NCBI GenBank assembly: GCA_030156535.1
Contig: JASGMJ010000002.1
Location: forward strand, 179,319-243,318
DNA length: 64,000 nt
Direction: 5' to 3'
DNA from: Candidatus Sumerlaeota bacterium
GTDB lineage: Bacteria > Sumerlaeota > Sumerlaeia > SLMS01 > JAHLLQ01
In this document: positions 1-8,093 of the stretch, one piece after another
How positions within the stretch are numbered: position 1 is the stretch's first letter
Layout of the letters: every line of letters begins with the position of its first letter
The notes under the pieces: model-generated
Database searches by the model: none
What the model was told of the DNA's origin: nothing
The model's input: the letters and a program-made list of their open reading frames with translations, nothing else
Made by a program: the position numbers and the translations under genes

Positions 1-1
1 C

Positions 2-268
2 TACCGCGAGCAGGTGGAAATCGAAGTGACGTACGCGGGCTATTTCGAGAAGCAGGAACGCCAGGTGGCGCGCATGCGCGAAACCGAGCACGTGCGCCTG
101 CCCGGCGATCTCGACTACATGGCGATTGGCTCGCTGAAGTTCGAGGCGCGGCAGTCACTCGCGCGTTTCCGCCCCGAGACGGTCGGGCAGGCTTCGCGTC
201 TGGCGGGCGTCACGCCCAGCGACATTGACGTCCTGCTTGTGACGCTGCGCAAACGCCTCACGGCGTGA
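2..268 (+). CDS. mnmG: MnmG (GidA) C-terminal fragment, tRNA U34 modification
   Basis: The open frame is cut by the left edge of the window, so only the last 88 residues are seen. They match the C-terminal helical domain of MnmG, including the VTYAGYFEKQ, LPGDLDY and ETVGQASRLAGVTPSDIDVL stretches. MnmG works with MnmE to place carboxymethylaminomethyl groups on wobble uridine 34 of certain tRNAs in the cytoplasm, using FAD. The gene is convergent with the pilT-like gene, with 74 bp between them and no obvious terminator hairpin. The FAD-binding part lies outside the window. Confidence 0.9.
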   Translation, partial: YREQVEIEVTYAGYFEKQERQVARMRETEHVRLPGDLDYMAIGSLKFEARQSLARFRPETVGQASRLAGVTPSDIDVLLVTLRKRLTA

Positions 269-342
269 GAGAGTTTTCAGCCCTCGGTCTTCGGTTCCCG
301 GTTTCGCGTCTCCGTGGTGTTTCCTGCCCCGTGCGTGCCGCG

Positions 343-1857
343 TCAGATGTTGTCGAATTCCGAGGGGAAGCGGCAGCGTGAGATGGCGTCGTCGAAGGAA
401 ATGAGTCCCTGCTGGTAGAGCGTCTTCAGGGACTTGTCCATGGTGATCATCCCCTGCTCCCAGCTCGTTTGCATGGCAGTGAAGAGTTGCTCGGTCTTGC
501 CGGTGCGGATGATTTTGCGCACTGCCGTCGTCGCGACGAGAATCTCCACGGCGACGACGCGGCCGCGGTTGCCCGGCACGGGGATGAGTTGCTGCGCGAT
601 GATTGCCTGAATCGTGTTCGCCACCTGGATGCGCACCTGTTCCTGCTGGTGCGGGGGGAAGACGTCGATCATGCGGTCGACCGTTTGCATGGCGTCGGGC
701 GTGTGCAGGGTTGTGAAGACGAGGTGTCCGGTTTCCGCCGCCATCAGGGCCGTCGAGATTGTTTCGAGGTCGCGCATCTCGCCGATCACGATCACGTCGG
801 GGTCCTGGCGCAGGACATGGCGCAGGGCCGCGCCAAAGCCGCGTGTGTCGCTCGCGACTTCGCGCTGCTTGACGATCGAGCGCTTGTTGCGGTGCACATA
901 CTCGATCGGATCCTCGATCGTGATGATCATGCACTGGCGCTCGTTGTTGATCTGATCGACGATGGAGGCCATCGTGGTCGACTTGCCCGACCCCGTGGGG
1001 CCGGTGACGAGAACGAGCCCCTGGTGGCGCCGGCCGATTTCCTCGACAACGCCGGGGAGGCCGAGGCGCCGCAGCGGCAGGATCACCTCGTTGACGACGC
1101 GGAAGGCGCCCTCCACGCCGCCGCGCTGGCGATGCAGGTTCACGCGGAAGCGTCCTGCCTCGGGCAGGTCGAGCGAGAAGTCGAGCTCCAGTTCCTCCTG
1201 GAACTTCGCCCTTTGCAGGGTGTTGAGCGAACTCGTGCACAGACGCTCGCACGTCTCCTTGGTGAGCGGCGGATAATCGAGCGGGATGAGGTAGCCGTCG
1301 AGGCGGATGGTCGGCGGAATGGCGCGGGTCAGGTGGAGGTCGGACGCGCCGCGCTCGACGGCCTCGCGCAGCAGCACGGGGAGCGGGGGAAGCTCGCCGG
1401 GCGCGGGGATTTCCATGCGCGGAATGCGCTCGCGCGTGCCCGAAGGGCCGCGCTGCTCGGACGGCAGGGCAACCGTTGGATTCGTGCCCGATTCGGGGCT
1501 CTGCGCCGGCTGCGTGCCGGGGCGTGGGGGTGGCTCGCTGGGGCGCGTGGGAGGGAGCGCCTGCTCGGTTTCAAAGTCGTTGTGCCAGTCGGGCGTGGGA
1601 AGCAGGCCACCGGGGGGCGTGGGGCCTTTGGGGCGCGCGCCACTGCCCGGGGTGCTGCTGCTTCCCCGGCCAGAAGGGGCGGATTCGGGGAGACGCGTCA
1701 GGCCGGAGGTCTTCTTTTGGGCCGACGGCGGGGCGAGGGGATTGGCGGGCGGCGCCTGGGGAGGGCGCGGCGGCGCGGCGGGAGGCTGCGACCCCGAAGG
1801 GCCCTGCGGCCTCGGATTGTTGTCACTCTCCGGCTTCTTGCTCGAAAAAAGCCCCAT
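343..1857 (-). CDS. pilT: PilT-type twitching motility ATPase with long proline-rich N-terminus
   Basis: The product is 504 residues. Residues about 155-500 are a PilT-like secretion ATPase: Walker A GPTGSGKST near 286, Asp box around IITIEDPIEYVHRNK, Walker B DPDVIVIGEMRD and the His box GHLVFTTLHT. PilT hexamers power retraction of type IV pili at the inner membrane. PilT proteins are usually about 350 residues; this one has about 150 extra N-terminal residues dominated by Pro, Ser, Gly and Ala, probably disordered. Pseudopilin genes at 3189 and 52354 show that type IV pilin-like proteins are present. The same architecture could serve a PilU-like paralogue, so the exact paralogue is uncertain. 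Confidence 0.88.
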   Translation of the reverse strand: MGLFSSKKPESDNNPRPQGPSGSQPPAAPPRPPQAPPANPLAPPSAQKKTSGLTRLPESAPSGRGSSSTPGSGARPKGPTPPGGLLPTPDWHNDFETEQALPPTRPSEPPPRPGTQPAQSPESGTNPTVALPSEQRGPSGTRERIPRMEIPAPGELPPLPVLLREAVERGASDLHLTRAIPPTIRLDGYLIPLDYPPLTKETCERLCTSSLNTLQRAKFQEELELDFSLDLPEAGRFRVNLHRQRGGVEGAFRVVNEVILPLRRLGLPGVVEEIGRRHQGLVLVTGPTGSGKSTTMASIVDQINNERQCMIITIEDPIEYVHRNKRSIVKQREVASDTRGFGAALRHVLRQDPDVIVIGEMRDLETISTALMAAETGHLVFTTLHTPDAMQTVDRMIDVFPPHQQEQVRIQVANTIQAIIAQQLIPVPGNRGRVVAVEILVATTAVRKIIRTGKTEQLFTAMQTSWEQGMITMDKSLKTLYQQGLISFDDAISRCRFPSEFDNI

Positions 1858-2000
1858 GCAACATCACCCCACGTGAATTGATCTGCTTTGGAGTGTGAAG
1901 CGGGGAGTGATGTTCCCGCAAGCCGTTTGCGCGAGGGGCGCGCGGTTTGCGGTTCGTTGTTTGCGGTTCGAGTGCCCCGCCTGCACGCGCGGTGGAAACG

Positions 2001-2036
2001 AAAAACCGCCGGACCGGCGTTGGGCCGATCCGGCGG
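2001..2036 (-). terminator. Rho-independent terminator of tRNA-Thr
   Basis: On the minus strand an 8-bp arm CCGCCGGA pairs with TCCGGCGG (arms 2029-2036 and 2006-2013), followed at once by five T residues (2001-2005). It lies about 10 bp beyond the tRNA 3' end and would stop its transcript. Confidence 0.85.
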
Positions 2037-2045
2037 GGATTATTC

Positions 2046-2121
2046 TGGAGCCAACGATCAGATTCGAACTGATGACCTGCGCATTACGAGTGCGCTGCTC
2101 TACCGACTGAGCTACGTTGGC
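2046..2121 (-). tRNA. tRNA-Thr (anticodon CGT)
   Basis: The minus strand folds as a 76-nt tRNA. The acceptor arms GCCAACG and CGTTGGC pair fully, the D arm is GCTC/GAGC, the anticodon stem GCGCA/TGCGC encloses loop CTCGTAA with anticodon CGT (reads ACG, Thr), and the T arm holds TTCGAAT. The discriminator base is T and the CCA end is encoded (2046-2048). Confidence 0.95.
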
Positions 2122-2192
2122 CAACGCAGGGGCGCCAAAGCAACGCCAGGATTCGGGGGCGTGTCAAGCACTCTGTGACCAGTTGGGCGTGC

Positions 2193-2570
2193 TCACCAGA
2201 TGAAGGAGATGCCGAAGGCAAACGCCGTCATCGCGTCGAAGGCGAGGAAGGCCGCAAACAGGACCACCGCCATCAGCCAGGGAGGCACGGGGATCTTGAA
2301 CACGGCGATGATCAGGCCCAGCATCAACGCCCCCAGCGGCACCATCCACCCGGTCCACGAACGCCAGTCGTACACCCAGTAGACGGCCTCGAGAAACACG
2401 CTGCGCTCGATGCCCAGTTCCGCAAAGTCACGGGCGCGTTTGGCAAGGTACACCGTCGCCCCTGCGACGTGCAAAAACCATGCGAACCCGAACATCGCCA
2501 GAAACTGCGCCCCGCGCACCAGGGCTTCCTGGCGTTCCGCGCGTTCGGCGTGGCTGATTTTTCGGCGCAT
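2193..2570 (-). CDS. Small inner-membrane protein of unknown function
   Basis: A 125-residue protein with a basic N-terminus and three likely membrane segments (about residues 22-42, 73-92 and 97-120). No family was recognised. It begins 7 bp after the stop of the DUF423 gene on the same strand, so the two are probably co-transcribed and both products are membrane proteins. No clear ribosome-binding site precedes the ATG, which fits translational coupling. Confidence 0.6.
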   Translation of the reverse strand: MRRKISHAERAERQEALVRGAQFLAMFGFAWFLHVAGATVYLAKRARDFAELGIERSVFLEAVYWVYDWRSWTGWMVPLGALMLGLIIAVFKIPVPPWLMAVVLFAAFLAFDAMTAFAFGISFIW

Positions 2571-2577
2571 GGTGGGC

Positions 2578-2982
2578 TTACGCTTTCACGACGCGGGTTC
2601 GCTGCCACGCTGCCACGCCGAGTGCCCCCCATCCCACGAGGAACGAGACGCCGCCGATGGGCGTGATGGCGCCGAGCCAGCGCTCGCCCGTGAGAGCAAG
2701 CGCGTACAAGCTGCCGGAGAAGACGACGATTCCGGCCACAAAGGCCCAGCCCGAAGCGCACAGCGCCCGGCCAGCGCCTTCGCGCGCCAGAAGGCCCACG
2801 GCCAGCAGCGCCAGCGTGTGGTGGAAGTGGTAGCGCACGCCCGTCTCGAAGATGACGAGGAGATCGGTGTCGAGGATGCGTTTGAGTCCATGGGCGCCGA
2901 AGGCTCCCAAAGCGACGGCCAGGAACCCGGAAACAGCGCCCAGCAGAAGAAAGCGGCGGGCAACGGTGGAGGCGAATGTCAT
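2578..2982 (-). CDS. DUF423 family membrane protein
   Basis: The product is 134 residues with four hydrophobic segments. It carries the DUF423 signature: GALGAFGAHGLK-like text near the N-terminus (here ALGAFGAHGLKRIL), then TGVRYHFHHTLALLAVG, and a C-terminal ITPIGGVSFLVGW. The length matches the family (E. coli YgdD is about 130 residues). The family sits in the inner membrane and has no established function. It is the first gene of a two-gene unit with the protein at 2193-2570. Confidence 0.85.
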   Translation of the reverse strand: MTFASTVARRFLLLGAVSGFLAVALGAFGAHGLKRILDTDLLVIFETGVRYHFHHTLALLAVGLLAREGAGRALCASGWAFVAGIVVFSGSLYALALTGERWLGAITPIGGVSFLVGWGALGVAAWQRTRVVKA

Positions 2983-3188
2983 GTGTGCCTCCGGAGGCGA
3001 GCAGGTGCAGTCGTCATAAAAATCGTGTTTTCCTCCATACCATTGTTAGGACGTTCCACTTGCGTACGGTGAGACGCTAGGGCCTTTAGTTCCTTTTCAC
3101 CCTGCGGCAAGTTTTTTTACGGGAAGTTCTGGCATTTCAGGCCCTCCCAAGAGATGGCCGAACCGCAGACTATCTGGAATAAGGAGAC

Positions 3189-3920
3189 ATGACGTCCATG
3201 TCGAACTCAACGGCCCCAAAAGCATTCACTCTCATCGAACTTCTCATCGTCGTCGCCATCATCGCGATTCTGGCGGCAATTGCCGTGCCGAACTTCCTTG
3301 AAGCGCAGGTTCGCTCGAAGGTCTCCCGTGCCAAGTCCGACATGCGCACCACGGCGACGGCTCTGGAAGCCTACGCTGTCGATTACAACTCCTACCCGCA
3401 GTGCAACAGCCGGGCGACGGCCATCGCCTACAACGAGCCCCCCGCTTTCCCGCCCAGCAGTGAAGGTGACTTCCGTATTCTTGAGCGCCTCTCCACCCCC
3501 GTGTCCTACATTACCACCGGCGCTTTCCGCGATCCGTTCTCCGTGCTGACCCGCAAGTCCGCCGCCACGGCCAGCGCCATGGTCGCCAGCGCCCCCATCA
3601 CCGTCAGCCCGACGACCGACGTTGCCGCCAAGATCAACTCCTACCTGTATCAGTCGGTCGCCTCCGAGGATCGCGCCTCTGTCACCTCCACCTACAAGGC
3701 GCGCGGCTGGTTCCTGCAGTGCGTCGGTCCCGACAGCAACTACTACAACCTCGGCGGCGTGCTCGCCAACCACGTCACACCGGACGAGCCGATCCTGCTG
3801 ATCTACGATCCGTCCAATGGTACGGTCTCCGAGGGCAGCGTGTGGCGCACGGGTGGCTCGACTCAGGGCAGCTCCAGCTACGCCGCAGGCCAGGGCCTCG
3901 CCCGCGCCGCCGGCAACTAA
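3189..3920 (+). CDS. Type II/IV pseudopilin (prepilin-type N-terminal methylation domain)
   Basis: The product is 243 residues. Near the N-terminus is a canonical prepilin peptidase site and hydrophobic helix, AFTLIELLIVVAIIAILAA, with the Glu at +5 of the mature protein. The rest is a secreted globular domain with the motifs TPVSYI and YDPSNGTVSEG, both shared with the protein at 52354. AAGGAG lies just before the ATG at 3189; an in-frame ATG at 3198 has a more usual spacing and may be used instead. It is monocistronic and ends at a hairpin terminator. Such proteins are assembled by type II secretion or type IV pilus machinery; which one is not shown here. Confidence 0.85.
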   Translation: MTSMSNSTAPKAFTLIELLIVVAIIAILAAIAVPNFLEAQVRSKVSRAKSDMRTTATALEAYAVDYNSYPQCNSRATAIAYNEPPAFPPSSEGDFRILERLSTPVSYITTGAFRDPFSVLTRKSAATASAMVASAPITVSPTTDVAAKINSYLYQSVASEDRASVTSTYKARGWFLQCVGPDSNYYNLGGVLANHVTPDEPILLIYDPSNGTVSEGSVWRTGGSTQGSSSYAAGQGLARAAGN

Positions 3921-3950
3921 TCCTGCCGTGTTCCCCATGAAAGTATCCAT

Positions 3951-3985
3951 ACCGGCCGGAAGCCCCAGCGCTCCCGGCCGGTTTG
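3951..3985 (+). terminator. Hairpin terminator after the pseudopilin gene
   Basis: The perfect 9-bp arms ACCGGCCGG (3951-3959) and CCGGCCGGT (3974-3982) are separated by 14 nt, with a short T-rich tail. It lies 31 bp beyond the stop codon. Confidence 0.65.
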
Positions 3986-4129
3986 CGTTACGCCTGGCAT
4001 CAGAGATTCGTTCCGGGCGTCCCCCCTTGACGCATGGGCGGCACGCCCCTAGCTTCCGCCTGTCCTGCCAGCTTTCGGCTGGCTGATCTCCCCACGCCGC
4101 ACGGCACCACGGATGCGAGTTTCCTCCCT

Positions 4130-5560
4130 ATGACCAAGCCCCAACGTGTCTTTCTGATGGTGCCACCGACGGGGCGTTTCATCCGGGAAGACCGCTGCCA
4201 GACCCCGATCGACAAGCTCAAGACGGTCTCGCTGCGCCCGCCCGTGGATCTGCTGTACGCCGCCGCCTGCTTCGAGCAGACCGGTGCGGAGTGCAAGCTG
4301 ATCGACTATCCCGGTGAGGGTTGGGGATGGGAGCGCCTGGAAGCCGGTCTGCGCGAGTTCCAGCCCGACATGGCCGTGCTTTCCATCACGACCCCTTCCT
4401 TCGAGGGCGACATGCGCGCCGCCGCCCTGGTCAAGAAAGTCGATCCCCGGATTGTCACCGTCGCCAAGGGCGCGCACTTCAACACGCTCGACGTCATGGC
4501 CATCGAGAAGTACCCGGGCCTCGACCTCGCCCTGCGCGGCGAGTACGAACTGACGTGCCTTGATCTGGGCGAGGGCAAGCACCCCCGCGACATTCCGGGA
4601 CTGACGTGGCGCGGCGAGGACGGCCGTGCCATTCGCAACGTCGAACGCGGCCTGCCCGGCGATCTCGACCAGATTCCCTATCCCGCGCGCCATCTCGCGA
4701 ACAACAGCCTGTACACGCGCCCCGATACCGACGAGATGCAGACGACGCTCGTCACGAATCGCGGCTGTCCGTTCTCCTGTACCTACTGCCTGGCCAATCA
4801 GGTCAGCGGGTTGAAGAACCGCTACCGCTCGGTTGAAAACGTTGTCGGTGAAATCCGCGAGTGCGTGGAGCAGCACGGCATCCGCAATTTCCTCTTCCGC
4901 AGCGACCTGTTCACCCAGAACAAGAAGTGGGTCATCAGTCTGTGCCAGGCGATTCTGGACGCCAAGCTCGACATCAAGTGGGCGTCGAATTCGCGCGTGG
5001 ATACCGTGAATCCCGAAGTGCTGAAATGGATGAAGAAGGCGGGATGCTGGATCATCGCCTTCGGCGTGGAGAAGGGCGACGACGCCTCGCTGGAGAAGAT
5101 CAACAAGAAGGCGACCGTCGCGCAGGCGCGCGAGGCGCTGCGCATCACGCGCGAAGCCGGCATCAAACGCTCGATGTACCTGCTCTTCGGCCTGCCCGGC
5201 GACACCGAGGAAATCCTGAAGAGCGACATCGAGTTCGCCAAGCAGGTCGATCCCGACTTTTTGGAAATCTTCTACCCCTATCCGTTCCCCGGAACGCCGC
5301 TGTACGCGGAGGCCGTGGAGAAGGGTCTGCTCGAAGACGGTTGCATTCCGAAGGAAGCCTACGGCATGCCCGCGATGGCGACCGAGCACATCAGCATCGA
5401 GCGCCTCGCGACGCTGCGCACGTGGGGATTGCGCAAGTTCTACATGCGCCCCAGCTACATTGCGCGCACGCTGGCCGGTGTTTCGACCCCGCGCGAGTTC
5501 TACAACTTCGCGCGCTACGGCATGGCACAGCTCAGGGACATCGTTGCCAGCGGAGCGTGA
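4130..5560 (+). CDS. B12-binding-domain radical SAM protein
   Basis: The start at 4130 (MTKPQRVFLMVPP) gives 476 residues and places the protein like its relatives; upstream in-frame codons read as non-coding. Residues about 5-150 resemble a cobalamin-binding Rossmann domain. The radical SAM core follows, with the cluster motif C213-x3-C217-x2-C220 in RGCPFSCTYC, and later DTVNPEVLKWMKKAGC and LFGLPGDTEE, typical of the family. Such proteins use SAM and a 4Fe-4S cluster for methylations or rearrangements, often on lipids, hopanoids or natural products. The gene stands alone, so its substrate cannot be told. Confidence 0.82.
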   Translation: MTKPQRVFLMVPPTGRFIREDRCQTPIDKLKTVSLRPPVDLLYAAACFEQTGAECKLIDYPGEGWGWERLEAGLREFQPDMAVLSITTPSFEGDMRAAALVKKVDPRIVTVAKGAHFNTLDVMAIEKYPGLDLALRGEYELTCLDLGEGKHPRDIPGLTWRGEDGRAIRNVERGLPGDLDQIPYPARHLANNSLYTRPDTDEMQTTLVTNRGCPFSCTYCLANQVSGLKNRYRSVENVVGEIRECVEQHGIRNFLFRSDLFTQNKKWVISLCQAILDAKLDIKWASNSRVDTVNPEVLKWMKKAGCWIIAFGVEKGDDASLEKINKKATVAQAREALRITREAGIKRSMYLLFGLPGDTEEILKSDIEFAKQVDPDFLEIFYPYPFPGTPLYAEAVEKGLLEDGCIPKEAYGMPAMATEHISIERLATLRTWGLRKFYMRPSYIARTLAGVSTPREFYNFARYGMAQLRDIVASGA

Positions 5561-5572
5561 CGGCGGGCCACT

Positions 5573-6496
5573 CTACGCACCCGCCTGCTGTTTGCGGATC
5601 TCCGTGCGGGCGCTGGGGATGAGGCGCAGGTACTCGTCGAGCGCTTCGCCCTCGGGGCGTTCCGTCACCAGCCGCAGGACGCGTCCCACCGGATAGTAGG
5701 GGAGCTCGGGCCAACGCAGCGCCACGCGCGCCGTGCCCTCCGGTCCGCGCGCTTCCGCAAAATCCCATTCGCCCTGAAACAGACCGCGTCCCACTTCCCC
5801 CAGGAAGACACCCGCCTCTGCCAGGCGGTCTTCCTCCAGCATGATCAGGAAGAACTGCGATCTCAGGAAACGCTCGAGTTCCCGCACGCCCTGAAGCGAG
5901 AGGGCGGGGGGCATCCCGAAGCGTGCCTTCCACCAGGCATTGAAGCGCTCGGTCAGCTCGCGGGCGGCGACGAGCTCACGGCCCGGCGGCGTCTGGGTGA
6001 TGAGTTGCGCGGCGGATTGTCCGGGCAGCTGCCAGCGTGCGCGGAAGGCACGCTCCCGGACGAGGCGTTCCTCGATGGACGTGAAAAAGAGCGCGAGACT
6101 GAGGCCGCCGCCCAGCTCCCACTTTTTCTCCACGAGGGCCATGGGGATCAGACGGGCGGCTTCCACGCCCCCCACTCCGGCCAGCACAACGCCCAGCAGG
6201 GCGTCCTCGCGCCAGGTGCCGCCGAGCTGCTCGCGGGTGGCTTCGCCGAAGAACGCCGCCGCGTCCGAAGCCGCCTGCTCGCCCAGGCCGTCGGCGGGAG
6301 CCTCGCGCCGCAGGGCTTCGAGTGCCTGTTCGCCGGCGGCGAGCCCTTCCCAGGCAACAGGGCAAGGTTGCTTTGTCACGCCCGCGGCCCATGCGGCAAA
6401 ACGCGCGGCGCCATCGCGCACCTCGGCATCCAACCCCTCCTCGGGCTGGGGGGAGCGCTGTCGGGCAAAGAGGGCTTTCAATCGCTGAAGAGGCAT
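5573..6496 (-). CDS. Hypothetical protein, 307 residues
   Basis: I recognise no family. The start at 6496 (MPLQRLKALF) is preferred over the ATG at 6526 because a GGTGG lies upstream. The protein is Ala/Glu/Arg/Leu-rich and mostly helical by eye, with no signal peptide and no clear membrane segment; the stretch LLGVVLAGVGGVEAARLIPMAL near residue 105 is mildly hydrophobic. It converges on the radical SAM gene with only 12 bp between them. Confidence 0.55.
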   Translation of the reverse strand: MPLQRLKALFARQRSPQPEEGLDAEVRDGAARFAAWAAGVTKQPCPVAWEGLAAGEQALEALRREAPADGLGEQAASDAAAFFGEATREQLGGTWREDALLGVVLAGVGGVEAARLIPMALVEKKWELGGGLSLALFFTSIEERLVRERAFRARWQLPGQSAAQLITQTPPGRELVAARELTERFNAWWKARFGMPPALSLQGVRELERFLRSQFFLIMLEEDRLAEAGVFLGEVGRGLFQGEWDFAEARGPEGTARVALRWPELPYYPVGRVLRLVTERPEGEALDEYLRLIPSARTEIRKQQAGA

Positions 6497-6534
6497 TGCG
6501 TGTTCCACCGCCGGAGTTTGGCGCAATGGGATGC

Positions 6535-6566
6535 AAAAAGAAAGCCGCCGGATGCAAGCCGGCGGC
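6535..6566 (-). terminator. Rho-independent terminator of the DegT-like gene
   Basis: On the minus strand GCCGCCGG pairs with CCGGCGGC (arms 6559-6566 and 6544-6551, 7-nt loop), followed by TTTCTTTTT. It lies about 30 bp after the stop at 6596. Confidence 0.85.
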
Positions 6567-6595
6567 GATTCCTATTTCAGAGGGTTGTTTTCGGC

Positions 6596-7708
6596 TCAGG
6601 TCTTCACGCCGTAGAACTCGAGAACGGCCGAAGCGACTTCCTCGATCTCGCGCTTTTTCAGTCCCGGCCAGATGGGGAGGCAGAGGGCGCGGTTGCTCAG
6701 GTCCTCGGCGATGGGGAAGGAGCCGACCTGATAGTTGAGGTAGGCGAAGCACGGCTGTTGGTGAACCGGGGTGGTGAAGGGAATGTGGCAGCCGATGCCC
6801 TTTTCGCGCAGGTGCGCGGCAAGGCGTTCGCGCTCGGGCGCCATGACGACGTAGTTGTTGTAGACGTAGGTGCCTTCGTCGACGAAGCGGGGGGTGGTGA
6901 CGGGAGAGCCAAGGAGCAACTCATTGTAGCGGCGCGCGTTCTCCACGCACTCGGCGTTGTTCTCGTCGAGGTCCTGGAGTTTTTGGCGCAGGAGGGCGGC
7001 CTGCACGCTGTCGAGCAGGCTGTAGTAGCCGATGACCTCATGGCTTTCGCCTGTGGCATCGAGGCCGCGATTGCGCAACTGACGCACCATGGTGGCGCGG
7101 ACGTCGTCGTTTGTCGTGACGGCGCCGCCGTCGCCCGATCCGCCCAGCGGGGCGTTGGGGTGGAACGAGTGGATGGCCATGTCGCCGTAGGTTCCGAGGC
7201 GGCGGTGGCCGTTGCGGCCGCCCGTGATCTGGCGGGCGTCCTCGACCACGAGCACGCTGTACGTGCGGGCCACGGTCACGATGCGGTCGATTTCCGCAGC
7301 GTGTCCGAAGAGGTGGACGGGGATAATAGCCTTTGTGCGCGAGGAGATCGATGCGAGTGTCTTGTCGGGGTCGAGTGTATAGGAATCAGCCCGGACATCG
7401 ACGAAGACGGGGGTGGCGCCGACCCGGATCACGGCCTCGGCGGGGGAGGCGTAGCCAAATGCCGGGCAGATCACCTCGTCATTGGGGCCAACGCCCAGTG
7501 CCCGCAGTGCCATCAGCAGGCCATCGCTGCCGCTGCCCACGCCCACGCAGAACTTCGTTCCGATGAACTTCGCGTAGGTCTCCTCAAACTGCTGCACCTG
7601 GGGCCCGAGCGTGAACTGCCCGGTGGCGAAAATCTCCTTCAAGTCCTCAAGATAATCGTCGTAGACCACATCATTGGTGGACGCCAGATTGACGAAGGGG
7701 ATGGTCAT
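6596..7708 (-). CDS. DegT/DnrJ/EryC1/StrS (AHBA) fold protein lacking the PLP lysine
   Basis: With the ATG at 7708 the product is 370 residues, usual for this PLP-dependent sugar aminotransferase family. Family landmarks are clear: IPFVNLAS at the start, GVGSGSDGLLMALRALG near 56-72, IIPVHLFGHAAEID, VVEDARQITGG and GDGGAVTTND. The family normally has SF-x-P-x-K, whose Lys binds PLP; here the text is SFHPNAPLGG, with Ala186 at that place (codon GCC). The protein is therefore either a non-aminotransferase relative, like dehydratases that replace the Lys with His, or inactive. It is monocistronic, so the substrate is unknown. Confidence 0.82.
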   Translation of the reverse strand: MTIPFVNLASTNDVVYDDYLEDLKEIFATGQFTLGPQVQQFEETYAKFIGTKFCVGVGSGSDGLLMALRALGVGPNDEVICPAFGYASPAEAVIRVGATPVFVDVRADSYTLDPDKTLASISSRTKAIIPVHLFGHAAEIDRIVTVARTYSVLVVEDARQITGGRNGHRRLGTYGDMAIHSFHPNAPLGGSGDGGAVTTNDDVRATMVRQLRNRGLDATGESHEVIGYYSLLDSVQAALLRQKLQDLDENNAECVENARRYNELLLGSPVTTPRFVDEGTYVYNNYVVMAPERERLAAHLREKGIGCHIPFTTPVHQQPCFAYLNYQVGSFPIAEDLSNRALCLPIWPGLKKREIEEVASAVLEFYGVKT

Positions 7709-8093
7709 GGTGCAAAACCCTTTCACGGCGGCAGCACGTGGGAGACGCCTGCCGCGAAATAAGAGGGGCACTGTGCGCGCCTGCTTCCACGCGAGTCAAT
7801 CGAATGGTTGGGAACAATCAGGCCTGCGAGCGTCCCCCCACCGGGGAGGGACGCGGCAGCCATGATCCGAAAACCCCTTCGCCCCGCCTGTCTCCTTTTT
7901 GTCCTCTAACTCCTCTGGTATGAATGCTTTGGCATCCTGGGAGGGCCGTTTTCGCTCTTGGAATTTCCATTGGCCCGGCCATGGTCCGGTGCTTTTCTTT
8001 TTGTGAAAGTATCGACTGGTCCTGCCCGGCCTGCTGCTTTTCTCATTCAGGAAGCGGGGAAGTAGGGGCAGCACCAGTCCCGGAGGCAGTACC
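7709..8093. other. Intergenic region between divergent genes
   Basis: No convincing gene is seen. It holds the upstream regions of the DegT-like gene (minus) and the SDR gene (plus). A GC-rich inverted repeat with 7-bp arms GCGTCCC (7830-7836) and GGGACGC (7848-7854) is present; it has no T tract, so it is unlikely to be a terminator. Confidence 0.5.

Noticed and set aside
3120..3150. Possible sigma-54 promoter (TGGCAT...) before the pseudopilin
   Set aside because: The GC element at the -12 position is missing at the right spacing.
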